NCBI RefSeq assembly: GCF_000002985.6
Contig: NC_003279.8
Coordinates: 12,214,001 to 12,278,000 of the forward strand
Source: Caenorhabditis elegans
Lineage: Eukaryota; Nematoda; Chromadorea; Rhabditida; Rhabditidae
Reading direction: 5' to 3'
Length of the DNA stretch: 64,000 nt
Part shown: piece after piece, positions 1-11,497 of the stretch
Numbering within the stretch: the stretch's first letter is position 1
How the letters are laid out: the number at the start of each line of letters is the position of its first letter
Notes under the pieces: model-generated
What the model was told of the DNA's origin: nothing
Seen by the model: the letters and a program-made list of their open reading frames with translations, nothing else
Database searches by the model: none
Position numbers and translations under genes: made by a program

Positions 1-1099
1 CAAAAAAACGGAAAAAACTAATTTGACACGTGGAAGACTCACCGAAGACGACAAAAAAGCGTTCAAGTTCGTAGATTTTCGAATTTTTTCGAAAAAAATC
101 CCTTAAAAAAATTACAGATTCGCTGATATCGTTCCAATGAACACAGATTGGCAGAAATATTTCCGCGAACGACTCGGAAATCACTTTTCAAGTACGAAAA
201 TCGAGAAAACTATTCTAAAATCAGATTATCATGGAGCTCTGCTGACAATTTGGCTTGCCGAGAATCCCACACAGGTAATTGTGTACTCCACGAGGAGTTT
301 ACGCGGGAATTTATTGATTTTTTCTTGGAAATTTGTTGATTTTCCGATAAAAAATTATCGATTATTTTGCGTTAAAAAATATCGATTTTCGCGAAAATTT
401 ATTGATTTTTCGATAAAAAAAATTATCGATTTTTTGAGTATTTACTGTTACTGTTTTTCCTAAAAATTATCAGATTTTTCCGAGAAATGTTTTTTTTCAT
501 AAAATATATATACTTTTTGAAAAAAAAAAACTTTTTTGCTGAAAAAAAAAATTATCGATTTTTTGAACTTTTCCAGATTGGAATTAGCGGAATCGTCGTT
601 CTCGAGACACGCCACACATTTCAAATGGTCACACAAGAGGATCGATTCGTTGGTAAGTGGGTCTCGCCACGATCTTCGGGCGGGAATTCGAATTTCGCGC
701 GGCCACACCGAAAGGCGAATCTGCGGAAACGGGATCTGCCAGCGTTTTTCTCGAAGAACAACGCTATAACGATTCCCGGCTCAACAACACGCGTAACACC
801 GGAGCATCGTTGTAACGTATTTTTTTCGAGAAAATGCTGGCACAGACCCCATCCCCGCAGATTCCCTTTTCCGTGGGGTCTCCGCGGCCCGGCGGGAATT
901 CAAATTCAAATTTTCAGTAATTCCAAAGAAGGGCTCCGTCTTCCGATTCATCCTTGGTGATCGTCTCTTCTCACTGTTCGGCGACGGAATGCGTACTCGA
1001 CCGGCGTGGCGCGGCAAAAAGCCACGTATCAAGCGTCTGCTGCCAACTTTCATTCGAGGAACTCTTCAGACCGTACCTACCGTCTCCACGAAGGATTAA
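1..1099 (+). CDS. Ribonuclease P/MRP subunit POP4 (Rpp29) homologue, 5' end outside window
   Basis: Protein subunit of nuclear RNase P/MRP, which binds the RNA and helps tRNA and rRNA processing. Exons read about <1-66, 118-274, 577-652 and 918-1099, all joining in frame. The ATG at 137 is internal: codons continue upstream of it into the exon at 1-66, so the true start lies left of the window. The Rpp29 Sm-like fold shows as IGISGIVVLETRHTFQMVT, then VIPKKGSVFRFILGD, then a basic end with RPAWRGKKPRIK. This matches the conserved order in the family (G-x-VV-x-ET, IPK-x-x-xxF-x-F, basic tail). A poly(A) signal AATAAA lies at about 1166. Intron 3 carries a palindromic repeat. Family assignment is firm; the full length cannot be seen. 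Confidence 0.88.
668..905. repeat. Imperfect palindromic repeat inside the POP4 intron 3
   Basis: The two halves are diverged inverted copies: a stretch with GCGAATCTGCGG and TTTTTCTCGAAGAAC near 715-765 pairs with TTTTTTTCGAGAAAATGCTGG and CCGCAGATTC near 820-865. The outer arms carry GCGGGAATTC in inverse. It is GC-richer than its surroundings. Probably a non-autonomous foldback or MITE-like element; family name not assigned. Confidence 0.6.
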
Positions 1100-1253
1100 T
1101 TTGAATTTCTGAGAAATTTCCCTGTTTTTTTTCCGTTTTTTGTTGTCTGTTTTTGAAAAGGAAATAATAAAAATTCTGAATTTGAAAAACTCTGTGATAT
1201 TGGACAATTTTCATGAGAATTTATTGATTTTTTGAGACTAACATCAGTTTCCT

Positions 1254-1408
1254 CACGTGGTGTCAGTATGTCCCATGTCGGTTTGATCTACAAAAGTGCG
1301 GGAATTTTTTCCCAGAAAAAAAACAAGTGAAATTAGCTGAGATGTCTGCGTCTCAACTCCCGCTTTTTTCGAAGATCAAACCAACATGGGACATTCCGAC
1401 ACCACGTG
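1254..1408. repeat. Palindromic repeat with CACGTGGTGTCA ends, copy 1
   Basis: The left arm CACGTGGTGTCAGTATGTCC followed by CGGTTTGATCTAC is mirrored by GATCAAACC, ACATGGGACATTCC and GACACCACGTG on the right. The centre contains the recurrent GCGTCTC motif. The same arms recur near 17090-17272 and 20279-20454, so this is a dispersed family. It lies just 3' of the POP4 gene; the remaining DNA up to 1648 shows only AT-rich sequence. Confidence 0.75.
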
Positions 1409-1648
1409 TTTCTTTGGAAATTTATCGATTTTTCGAAAAATTATCGATTTTTGACATTTTTTGCAATTAAAAATTGAAAAAAGGGAAATTCAACGTGTGA
1501 ACTCAATAAAATTGTAAATAAATTGTAGAGTTCAAATTAGATTTTTAAAGTTTTTTCGATCATTCCTCGTTGCAATCACGATTTTGGTGGTTTTAACTAA
1601 TATTTCGGTTTATATATTCTATATTTGTAAAGGTTAGTTATTTTTTGG

Positions 1649-2071
1649 GTTTGGCTTCCATGGGATTCAGGCGCGGTTTGGGCGCCTTTTGAAGCGGCCG
1701 ACACATTTTGAGTTCCGCACCGTTTTAAACAAAAGGCGCGGGTCGCTGTTGTGAGGCCCGCGAAGCAGGCGTATTGGTACCTGCCTGGAAGCTCTAGTTT
1801 TGTCAGAAGTTGTGAATTTTTGAATTAATGAGCTAGCGCTTCTATGCAGGCGCCAAATCACCTGCCGCGCCTGCCTTACGACGACCTCCGCCTGCCTTAC
1901 ACTGTGAGCCGCGCCTGTGCGGCGCGAAACCGGAAATGTGTCGGCCGCTGCGAAATAACTACTTTTCGTAGAAATGTGGCGCAAACTCCACGCCCTTGAT
2001 TCTAGTCATAATGCAAAATTGAGGCAGGCGTCAGGCCCTGAATCCGCACCTGCCTACCTTGGAAGCCAAAC
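1649..2071. repeat. GC-rich inverted-repeat element with GTCGGCCGC cores, copy 1
   Basis: The ends are GTTTGGCTTCCA and TTGGAAGCCAAAC, true terminal inverted repeats. Inside are inverted copies of GCGGCCGACACATTT / AAATGTGTCGGCCGC, with CCTGCCTTACG-type GC-rich sequence in the middle. Related pieces occur at 4163-4425, 14371-14650, 23455-23510, 24385-24560, 49378-49436 and 58480-58745. No coding capacity; the short reading frames across it are repeat sequence. A MITE-like, non-autonomous DNA element is the simplest reading. From 2072 to 2503 no gene is seen. Confidence 0.75.
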
Positions 2072-2503
2072 ATTTAATTGTATAGTTGCAATAAATCAAA
2101 AAACTGGCATTTCCAATAGGGAAAAATAGAAAAAAAAGCGCGTGTATTGCGCGAAAAACAATCACCCTTTCAGATTTTTGTCCTATTTCAATTTTTTATA
2201 TATTTTACAGAAATGACTACAGTTCAACAATTTTTGGAAGTGGTGGGAGGACACAAATCGACTCGTTCATTGATATACTTGAACTAACCAGCACAGCATC
2301 TGAGAGCAATAAAATTTTGTATATATATGTGCAACTTTTGAACATTAGAATCTCTTGGAAAGTGGAAAAAATTCTACATTTCTGAATGTTTTGGTTTTTT
2401 TTAAAAGCAATTAATTAATAAAAGATGGAAACTAAAACAAAGGCGAAAAAAATAGTGAAGATTACGAAAAAGCCGATTATCATCTGCAAAGTAACATATC
2501 TGC

Positions 2504-3726
2504 TCACTCGAAGTCACTATCCAATTCTAGATTTTCCACGAATTCAAAGGATTCGTCAATATCGGATTCATTGTTTTCCTCAGCCTCCGAAATTTCTCCG
2601 TTGAGCCCTTCAATCTCCTGTTCAAACTCTTTTTGCAAGCTCTTAAGAATCCCTTCAATTTCCTTCATACTCGATTTTCCACTAGAAACCTGTTTCAATT
2701 GAACTCCATAGGTCTGAGAAATACGGATCAAATTTGAGACAATTCCCATATCTGTGCCCTTTCCCAAATACTCATTGATAATGTCTGTGGCTTGAAAGTG
2801 AAACTTCATTTTGTCTTCGATGAAGTTCTCGGTCTCCGGGGAAAGTGGAGCTGGCGTGGTTGGCTTGACGAAGGTGATTTGATCATCAAAATCAGAGTCT
2901 TCGATTTCTGATTCTTCCTCGACTCCTTCGTCGGTATCTTGATCTTCCTGAAATACGAATTTAGAAAAATTCAGTAAATTTCTGTATGTCTCAGCGCTTT
3001 AGCGCAAGTTTTACCAAGCCGTTTGTGCTAAACCTTATAGAGTGGGTTTTACGGTTTTAAAAAACTTGAACTTAAACTAGACTTACTTTTAAACCTTAAG
3101 AAAATATGTTGGCTAGACAGTTCTCACGTAAAAAAGTTGAACTCATACTGTCTGGAGCATCTAAACGCCAGATATGTAAGTTCAGGCATGGTTTAAGTCA
3201 ACTATCGAACTGTAACTTCCGTGTTAAATTTGTCAAAGCTGACATTCACGAGTATGGATATATTAGCACAAAATTCATATCTATTACTCTCCAAAATCCC
3301 AAACTTTGATACCTCATAACTCCGACTTAGTTAAGAGTTTCATATGGTAAGTACCTATATAATGCACCATATTAGCATTAATTGAACTAACCGTTTCCTC
3401 CACCCTGTGTGGTTGCTCTCCATACACATCCCACCATTGCATACACTCTGCACATCCCACATGCGGACTAAAATATGGTTTACTGCCTTCCTCAACAATG
3501 GATACAAACGGCTGGACCCTTCCACTACTGTCAATTTCAATCAAAACCGTTTCACGTAATTGCTGGCATACTCGCGTGAAAAATCGAGATGCGGGTTCTG
3601 GTGTAGATGGTTGGGTGAATCTGAAAATAAATTATTAATATAGGGGTCATAGCTGGAAATAAAAACTCACTTGAACCAATTCAAAATCCCGAAGAAAATG
3701 AGAATCCACTCGAAGACGGAAAACAT
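2504..3726 (-). CDS. Small acidic protein with conserved CxxC motif (nematode paralogue pair, member 1)
   Basis: Function unknown. Three exons join in frame: 3671-3726, 3404-3620 and 2504-2947, giving 238 residues. The N-terminus is hydrophobic (MFSVFEWILIFFGILNWFK), possibly a membrane anchor or signal. A central block follows with GRVQPFV, a stretch ending HVGCAECMQWW, and DVYGE. The last exon is very acidic (EDQDTDEGVEEESE, then ESDIDESFEFVENLELD). The gene at 16581-18252 has the same first-exon length (56 bases), the same intron phases, and the matching block PLFVAHLGCSECMRWN..MYGE, so the two are diverged paralogues. A zinc- or disulphide-binding role for the cysteines is only a guess. 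The exon 2 donor is the least certain point. Confidence 0.75.
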
Positions 3727-4494
3727 TGCTCGGGAAACCGCTCAGCTGGCGTTTTTGCACAATGAATGGCTGTGAGACGAGCTAAAATGTGTTACAGTCT
3801 CACCAAGACGCGCGTTTTGAAACCTAGTTGTCTGCGTCTCTCAAATCTATGTTCTATTTTGTCAGAGCAGGTGTTAATTACAGCGGCAACCTTATTGAAA
3901 AGAATGGATCGATAAAATGCTACTAGCGGAATTGCGCAAGGTTTAGCAGAACTGACCAAACTCCAGAACTGAAATTGAATGAAAAAAAAAACAAATTGAA
4001 TGAAAAAAAAAACAAATAAAACTGAAATAAACTGTCATTAAAGAAAATATATAAGTAAGATATAGGGAAATTGCAAAATAAATTGCAATCTTTTTGAAAA
4101 TGTAGAAGTTGATTCCGAGAAGTACCAATTTTCAACTGAAAAGGTGAGAGGGCCTCGGTCATATAAAACACATAAGGCTTCCATGAAGGCGCGAAAACGC
4201 CTGCTACGCCCGCCTTGTGACGACCTACGCCTGCTTTGCGCCAGGAGCCTCGCTTACTGTATAGTGCGGCGCGGAACCCGAAAAGTGTCGGCCGCGTCGA
4301 AAAAATCGCCTTTCGCATTATGTGGTGTAATCACCAAGCTTTTGACTTCATAGTTCAGGAATGAGGCGAGAGGCCGGCGTGAGGCTCTAAAACCGCGCCT
4401 GCCTCCCATGGTAGCCCTAAGAACACGTACATATATAAACATAACATTTATTAAATCCAAAAACCCGTATACAAAAATCTTAAAATTCTACATG
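3727..4494. other. Intergenic between two minus-strand genes
   Basis: The sequence carries short GAGACG/GTCTGCGTCTC pieces around 3775-3845, AT-rich DNA with a duplicated ATTGAATGAAAAAAAAAACA unit near 3972-4015, and the repeat listed separately at 4163-4425. No convincing exon was found. Confidence 0.5.
4163..4425. repeat. GC-rich inverted-repeat element with GTCGGCCGC core, copy 2
   Basis: Begins GGCTTCCATGAAGGCGCG and ends GCCTCCCATGGTAGCC, matching the ends of the copy at 1649-2071. The interior has AAAAGTGTCGGCCGCG and CCTGCCTTGTGACGACC-like sequence. It lies just downstream of the 720-residue membrane protein gene. Reading frames across it are not genes. Confidence 0.7.
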
Positions 4495-7400
4495 TCAGAC
4501 GGCTTCTCCATTGCTGCTCACACTATAATTAATACTCGTCTCTTTGATGGAATTGTCCACAAGACGACAGCAGCATCGGTACGCGATACCGACTACTATC
4601 GCGTAGAGTATTAATACAATATCTGGAATTTCAGAGTTTATTGGGCAAATTCAAAAGCAAATTACAATTACCTATGACAAATGCGACGAGCAGAAACTCA
4701 AATAACGAGTCGGATGTCATCTCGTCGATCAGGAAATACATTATACTTGACATAATGGCAATTGTTAAACTGGAACGAGAATTTTTTAATTTATGAAAAA
4801 TTCAAATTTTACTTACCTGGTAACAAATCCAACTACCAAAAACAAGAAATCAAATACAATATGGAGCACGAAGAGGCTCCAGCGTGGCACACAGATTCCC
4901 ATTATGAACGGAACAGTGGAGAATAGCTGAAATTATTGGAAATAGATAAAAGGTAGACTGTGAGATGTTACCACAAAAAGGCACCAAACGTCGAAAGCCA
5001 TCCGGGCAAGGCAGGTTGAGGATTCCTTGAGCTTGGCGATTTCCATCTGGAAAATTAACTGATTTTGCGAGTTCTGCACTCCCCCGGGCGACTCTTTTCG
5101 ATACCAGGAATAGGGCATAGGGCTGTACAAATAGGCTTCCGGTAGTCCGATTTTGACACCACCGGACGCACATGTGTCCGGTTTGGAGTAGCTTTCCACG
5201 GCGGCCGACAACTTCCGAGTTTGGCCACTCACTATAAAATTGTTGATTAAATATAGTGAGTGGCCAAACTCGGAAATTGTCGGCCGCCGTAGAAACCTAC
5301 CGCAAACCGGACGCATGTGCCTCCGGTGGTGTCAAAATCGAACGACCGGACGCCGATTTGTACAGCCCTATCTAAAAGCATCAAACTTTATAAAAACCTT
5401 AATAAGAAAACTGTCACAACTTTTGAAAATTTTACAAACTCTGTTGCGACCCCAGGCTCCTGATATCAGACTTTGGTCAGACTTCGGTCAGGCGGCTCCG
5501 GCCAGCTTGCCAAAAGGCAGAACATCTCTTCAAATGCCTGGCAGAGGTCCAACCAAAGTATGTCCACAGTTTTTAAGGATCAAAAACAAAATGGCAAAGA
5601 AGTTGTCCAACACAACAAAAGAAGCTCTCAAAACTTACCTCCAAGTGCAAAGGATCATAGGACTTTGTCGTTGACTCCAAATGTCCCATATTCTCAAATA
5701 CAGGTCGATACATGGGTGTCACACTGGACACGTAAACCGTCTCAGTGTCCGCATCATTGATCTCCACGTAGTACGGAGCTTCAGAGGATGGCGGAATGAA
5801 GTGGAAGGCCGGCGGAGTGGAGGGTGTAGAGGATGCTGATTCGAAGTGGATGTGCTGTGGTGCCTGAGCGGGACCTGAATGAGAAGAATGGGATGGTTGA
5901 AGATCCGAGAGGGAGATTGGTGGAGTGTAGGCTTCGAAAGCTTCCTTTTTCTTCTCCCATTGATCCTTGCTCATACCGCCCTAAAAATAGAGATCAGGTT
6001 AGACTGGAAGGGCTGGGACAACAAACGATCGGTGACCTGCCGAGTCTAGAGCTCTATCTAAAAAAATACTCACCGGCAGAGGTTTTTCTGTGCTAGTTGT
6101 AGCCTCCTCGAATGTCTCCTTCAACATAGGCTTCTGACTTCTTTCATGTGCTTCCTGTATGACCTCCTTCACCCCTTCCTCCACCTGCTTCGTCTGCTCA
6201 GTAGTCTTCGGTGCCAGGAAGGTGGTGTACTTCAGCTCATCCATATCCCACATCATTCGTGTACTCTCCGATAGCTTCAACTTCTCTTCATCTTCATCCT
6301 TCTCTGATGGTGATGCTGTAGTTGCTGATGGTTTTCTGCTAGCCTTTTGCATAGGATACCCTCGGATTTGCCCCTGGTTTGAGAAGTTTGGATCCTGGGG
6401 GTCCAGGACCCCATTCATCCAGGAAGACTTTGGACGAGGTGTGGTTGGGGAGAGACTTGATGATTTTCCAACAAGATGTCTAGGTTGCTTTGTGACTTCT
6501 TCATCAGATTTTGGCTTCTGGTTCAACTTCTTAGATTTCTTCAAGCCCTTTCCCTTCGGTTTCCTCGAGACTGCAGTATCAGGGATAACTGAGGTAGAGG
6601 TTGAGTTGTTCAACAGTTTTTCAGCTTCAGTCAGCTTCTTGGCCTTTTTCAGTCCTTTTCCCTTCTTCTTCTTCTCCTTCTTTTTCTCTTTCTCTTCTTC
6701 ATCCTTCTTCAGCTCCTTCAGTAGATCAAAATGTTCCTCTTCCTCTCCTCCATGCCTGGATTTGATCTTCGACACGTAGATTCTAGGTGCATTTGCGATG
6801 TCAATCTCGATGAACTGCTCCTCGTCAGAGCCAACTTTCTCGACTCGGTTGCGGATGGTTTTCATTCTGGAAAATAATAATTTTTGTGAGATTTGTCTCT
6901 TAGCAGCAGTTTTCAAAGCGACTCTGATTTTCTCGGTTTTTTTCTAAAACTTTTTTGGCCTACGAAAATTGCGGGAAACTAATACGCGAGTTTTCTTCTG
7001 TGTGACGACTCCCGCATTTGTTGGAGATCAAAAAAACTCACTTCACCACCCCCGTCTCCTCCCCGGACAACTGCACAATTTGAGTATTCGTAAGCGTAAC
7101 CATCGTGGTCATTGGTAGATCATCATCAGGCTCATAGGGAGGCACGGCAGGAATGTGATTGCTATCGATTTTCCGTTGAAAGTTCGGAGGCAACGGTCCA
7201 AAATCTAGTCGGGGATCGATTTTCGGAGCATCTGATATGATATCGTTGGCCGGTGAAGTTGATCTACCATAAAGCGGTTTCTTTTTCTTGTCTTTTTTGT
7301 TGATGACATCGGTCTTCGAGTTGTCATCGTCATCATCGTCGGGGATCTTCGAGAATTTTCGGGGGTCAGATTTTTCGCTGAAAAAAGGTGTTTTAGTGAA

Positions 7401-8217
7401 GAGTTATAATTCTTTATATAGATGATTTTTTTTGCAATTTATCTTCCGAATGCTGTACGAAATTTATCTACTGTATACCCGGGAATTCAGGCGCATTTTT
7501 TCAAAAACGAGTGGTTCAGTTTTTGTAAAACTGTGACCACAGCACGCGTCTAACCCGAATTATGTCTGGTGTTCGGTAGAGACATTTGAACAGTTGCACT
7601 ACCTGCTGGAGGTGCACCTAGGTACTTTCCAAGTAGTATAGAAACTTACAAAGCTATGGACCGCTTCGCTCGATACATGTAATCTGTCGGCTGTCCACCA
7701 TTCCATGCAGCACACCGAAAATCAAATGTCTCATGTTCTCTGATGATCCAGAAAGATATGCAGAGACACTTGATAAGTACGATCAGTACAAGAACTACTG
7801 ATAAGGGGCAGCCGAAGAAGAGCACACTTTTTCTGAAAAAAATACAATTTTTTATATTCGGCGGAGACTTGTAAGTGCCTTTGAAAGCTAGTTAGATTTT
7901 GTTTTTTAAATTAAAAATTGTAAATTCTGACATTGGTAACAGTTTTCCAAAGTTTTGGAAAAATATTGTTGACTGAAATTTTTTTTCGCTATTTTCGAAA
8001 AAAAAAGTTTTTTGAAAAGATCCTATTTTTTTCTTAACAAAATTCAAGTCGACTTTTTTTGTGGAACAAGTTTCAAAATATGTTTCCCAACTAGACACTC
8101 CAACTTCTCTGCGTCTCACCTCGCATTCTCTCTCAAAATTGCTCCAGCTTTGAGATCAATTACTTGTTGTTTTCCAATGGGGGTCGTCGGAAGAACCGAC
8201 GACGATGTCGACATCAT
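4495..8217 (-). CDS. Multipass membrane protein with lysine/acid-rich central region, family not recognised
   Basis: Nine exons join in frame and encode 720 residues: 8120-8217, 7650-7832, 7042-7377, 6074-6866, 5639-5980, 4972-5046, 4817-4926, 4672-4769, 4495-4622. Residues 1-33 are polar. A hydrophobic segment follows (LFFGCPLSVVLVLIVLIK, about 36-58). A long charged middle has DDDDDD, a KEKKKEKKKKGKGLKKAKK stretch, Ser/Thr/Pro-rich parts and a duplicated GKGLKK(A/S)KKL motif. The last 130 residues contain about four membrane spans (for example IVFDFLFLVVGFVT and IVLILYAIVVGIAYR) and end in a short polar tail. All splice junctions have GT-AG ends and consistent phase. No known domain is recognised. 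A split into two genes is possible, but phases favour one. Intron 5 holds a palindromic insertion. Confidence 0.7.
5118..5370. repeat. 253-bp palindromic element inside an intron
   Basis: Outer ends TAGGGCTGTACAAAT and ATTTGTACAGCCCTA are perfect inverted repeats. Inner arms include GAGTTTGGCCACTCACTATA and its reverse, and GGCGGCCGACAA with TTGTCGGCCGCCG. The central loop is short. The ends begin and finish with TA, which could be part of a TA target site. It has the form of a MITE and does not disturb the host gene's splice sites. Confidence 0.85.
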
Positions 8218-8544
8218 TTTTCCAGAATTTCAAATTTTTAGAGTTTTTTTTTGTTTGTTGTGAAGATTTTAGACGATAGATGAGATCATTTGAGAGATCT
8301 GGAAATTTGAATTTTTTAGGAGCAAATTTATGAAAAAGGAACGAGAATACTCCAAAAAATGCCCAAAGTTCCAAGAACAAGTGTAACCAAAAATCGAAAA
8401 ACTAATAAATCTTGTGAAAACCAGCAGAAAAACATTAAGCGCTTGCTCCACTGAAGCAATGTGCTCATCAAATAAAGCTAATCCACTAGTCAAAAGGAGT
8501 CCAAACTCAAGGGAAAAAATAATTGAAGACGAGTTAGGAGGACA

Positions 8545-8775
8545 AAAAAAAGATAAGGAAATGTATTAGGAAGATTAGGTTATATGACTTGTGATATCTC
8601 AAAAAATAGGGAAGTTATAAAAAATGTTCAACTAGAGAGATGCTTAGCATAAATGTTGAGCACAACAAAGATGAGGAAATGTATTAAGGAGATTAGGTTA
8701 TATAAAACCTGTGATATCTCGATAACTGGAAATTATATCAAAAAATGTTCAACTAGAGAATTATTCAGCATAAAA
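8545..8775. repeat. Two tandem diverged copies of a ~110-bp unit
   Basis: GGAAATGTATTA-GGAGATTAGGTTATAT, TGTGATATCTC, AAAAATGTTCAACTAGAGA and AGCATAAA appear in the same order at about 8558-8655 and 8677-8775, with small indels. Confidence 0.75.
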
Positions 8776-8868
8776 TTTTCTATAATTTATTAGTTGAAGA
8801 AATGCCAAAAACGTGCACGGTTAATGATATATAGGCATATACGTAACACAGAGAAAATATACAAAATT

Positions 8869-8890
8869 GGGGGGGGGGGGGGGGGGGGGG
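8869..8890. repeat. Uninterrupted run of 22 guanines
   Basis: Twenty-two consecutive G on the + strand, followed by TGGG. Such tracts can form G-quadruplexes. In C. elegans, long G tracts are known to be deleted when the DOG-1/FANCJ helicase is absent. Confidence 0.9.
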
Positions 8891-8896
8891 TGGGCT

Positions 8897-8935
8897 GAGA
8901 GACGCGCAGACACTCTCGCTTCTCTGCGCTCTCTC
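8897..8935. repeat. GAGACGCAGA-type hairpin, copy 1
   Basis: GAGAGACGCGCAGA pairs with TCTGCGCTCTCTC across a short loop. Same motif family as 11858-11899, 12034-12070 and 12519-12560. Confidence 0.65.
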
Positions 8936-9502
8936 AAAGTATAACTTGTCTAGAAACCTCAATTTATATCTAAGTTTGGACTAGCATGAACAAGTATTAC
9001 TCGAATTACAAAGATTTCAAAAACTAAGCATTTAATACATACTCCAAATCTTTGAGCTCAAAATTTTTTTTGCCCAGCTTCTCCACGTCACCTCAATCAT
9101 CAAAATTGACATGGCACTACCACCATCAATGCAAAAAAAAATAAAATGAAAACAAAGAAAAATGGCTCCTTATGCTGTTCTTTTGGAGCCCAAAAACTTT
9201 TTTTTCTCCCCCCTCGTATTTTTTTTTGCTCGGGGAGCCCCCTCAGGGCGGCTCAAAAACTTTTGTGTTCAGTTCACACTCAGCTGAGAGACTCTTCACA
9301 CTAGGCCTAGGCAGCAGCACCAGTAGCTCACAATCATTTTTCATTTATGCTTCTTTTGGCTTCCGTTCCAAGTTTTTTTCTGTTTTATATTCTTGGAAAA
9401 ATTGTCGAAAAGTAATACAAAATTTTTCAAATATTTGAGAATTGAGTGAGATATTGAACTTTGAAAAACTCGAAAATTTAAATTTTTTCTAAATTTTGAG
9501 CT

Positions 9503-9605
9503 TAAGCCTGCCTAAGCCTAAGCCTAAGCCTAGGCCTAAGCCTGAGCCTAGGCCTATGCCTAAGCCTAAGCCCAAGCCCAAGCGCAAGCCCAAGCCTATG
9601 CCTAA
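9503..9605. repeat. Degenerate interstitial telomere-like repeat (GCCTAA)n
   Basis: About 17 hexamer units of GCCTAA and variants (GCCTAG, GCCTGA, GCCCAA, GCCTAT), i.e. the complement of the nematode telomere unit TTAGGC. One frame reads as a Lys-Pro repeat, which is an artefact. Confidence 0.85.
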
Positions 9606-11425
9606 AGTGAATTTTCTCATTTCCTCTACATCTAAACAGAATGGATACCACAACAAAAACATATTAAAATGTGAAAATTGAATAACAAAAACACCTCATA
9701 ATAATAGAAGTGTCAACTTTGATACAGCTCCACAGAAAATCTCCCAAGCGAAAAAACCGCCGGTTTTTTTTGCAAAAAAACAGAAAAAATGCGGAAAAAA
9801 TAAAGAGAAATTGAGAAAAAGAGATAGAAATTAGCGGGAAATTGAATTAATTGAGTGGAGGAGCGGAAGGGAACACTTTGGAAAAGAAGAAAATGGAAAG
9901 TGCAAAAAAATTCGGCAAACTTAGAAAAAAAATGTATGACGTCAGAAAAAAAAAACCCTACAAATTTTTGTCAACAGAAAACTTTGTTCATCTCAAAATT
10001 CTGCACATTTTACCAGTTAAAAATTTTTGCATAGCTCTATTCCCCGCGGAGATACAGTCGATCAAAGTTCCGGTGGCGAGAGAGCGTGGGGGAAGGAGAG
10101 AGTGCAAGCCCTCTCCCCGTCTGCGTCTCTCCTCGTCCCACAATGTCTCCTATCTCAAACTTCGAGCACGCATAACTTCTAAACGGTTGGAGATATTGAA
10201 AAACGTTCAACTGACAAAACGTTCAGCTAGATACTCTGCGTCTTTTCAGCGTTTTAGAAAAAAGTGAAAAGCTACTGTCTTTGGCAAGAACGTTGCAAAA
10301 TAGCCGTCCATGGTTTCAAGAAACTAAAAAGGACAAAAAATTAAGTGACTTAGTTTGAAACCGGTTAGTTCTGAAAAGGTAAGTGCCAAGTATCTCAACA
10401 ATTTAGAAGGGGTATATGGGTATATGCAAAGCCGCCAAAACACTTCAGAAGAAAATATGACTAACAATACTAATAATAAACAAGGGGACAGGAAGAAGAA
10501 GCCGAGATGAAACAGACAGAGGAGGTACCTAATTTGGGAGGTAAAAGGAAATTGAAGCCTAGTGATGCGTAAACTGAAAACTTTTCCCGCGCGCCGCCCA
10601 TCATAAATGAATGTCGAGAAATTTTGGCCATTTTAATATGGAAGGTGAAATTTAAAGAAGTTTTTAGGCCCACTTTTTGAAAAATTCGAAAATTTTCCAC
10701 TAAGTTTTGATTGTTTTAAAGAAATGTTTTTAGGGCAAGTTTTGGAAAATTTTGAAAAAAAATTTGCTAAAATTTTTTCGAAGGCCATCAAATTCGCTAA
10801 ATAGAATGCCTGCTTTGTGATAATCAAAATTTGGACCTATATTTTTTTTCGAAACTTTCAGAATTTTTAGTCTAAAGTTAGAGATTTTCAACTGAAAATT
10901 CACATTTCTTGGAACGAACCTGCATATTTTCAAAACTAATTTTCCAATTTCTTCGAAACTTTACCAAAAACATAACACGATCTTGTTCTTTAAGAAAACA
11001 CATTTTAATACACTTTAGGTAACAGGGTTCCAAAGTTGTGTCAGTTTTAATGAACCGTACACATTCGGCATTCTTACGCAGTTCTCTTTAATTGGAATTG
11101 AAGAACAGAACAACAGATGACGAAACGACGACATGCGAGAGAAAAAAACTTAAAAAAAAGTTTTATTTTCTGGAAGTCAAACTTTGCTAGTTCTTTTTTC
11201 AATAGCACCCCCCTCTACATCACCACTCCCCCCATTCAAAATAGCTGTCCGGAAGTGCTTGCGGACGCCGACACATTGTGTGTTTTTGTGTGTGTGTGTG
11301 TCAACAAGAAGATTCTAGTGTGAAAGAAAAGGGGGATTAAGACGCGTCATTGGGTACAAATTGTGGGCACAAGGTGCAAATCTCTTTTAGAAAAACTTTT
11401 TGCAAAAAAAACTGCAAAAAATGTC
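9606..11425. other. Intergenic DNA without recognised gene
   Basis: AT-rich sequence with homopolymer runs, a TGTCTGCGTCTC fragment near 10120-10135, and a short TG repeat near 11280-11300. Short open frames lack splice context or protein character. No promoter or exon can be supported apart from the region flanking the tRNA. Confidence 0.45.
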
Positions 11426-11497
11426 TAGCAGCGAGTGGTTTCGATCCACCGACCTCTGGGTTATGGGCCCAGCACGCTTCCACTGCGCCACGCTGCT
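11426..11497 (-). tRNA. Initiator tRNA-Met (CAT), copy 1
   Basis: The 72-base gene reads AGCAGCGTGGCGCAGTGGAA at its 5' end and finishes with CTGCTA. It folds as a cloverleaf with anticodon CAT in the loop CCCATAA. The anticodon stem CTGGG/CCCAG has the three G:C pairs next to the loop that mark eukaryotic initiator tRNA, and the T loop has the initiator-type GGATCGAAACC instead of TTCGA. A T-run just 3' on the minus strand serves as the RNA polymerase III terminator. Identical in sequence to the plus-strand copy at 15309-15380. Confidence 0.96.

Larger units (their letters stand above)
8218..9502. other. AT-rich intergenic DNA upstream of the membrane protein gene
   Basis: No convincing exon. 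It contains a tandem duplication at about 8545-8775, a G22 run at 8869-8890, a hairpin at 8897-8935, and low-complexity T/A sequence. It probably includes the promoter of the minus-strand gene ending at 8217, but no specific site can be named. Confidence 0.5.

Noticed and set aside
6159-6779. 206-codon Phe/Ser-rich open frame on the + strand
   Set aside because: It is the antisense of the Lys/Glu-rich exon of the membrane protein gene; composition mirrors that exon.
9496-9681. Open frame reading as a Lys-Pro repeat protein
   Set aside because: It is the translation of the (GCCTAA)n telomere-like array and has no splice or start context.
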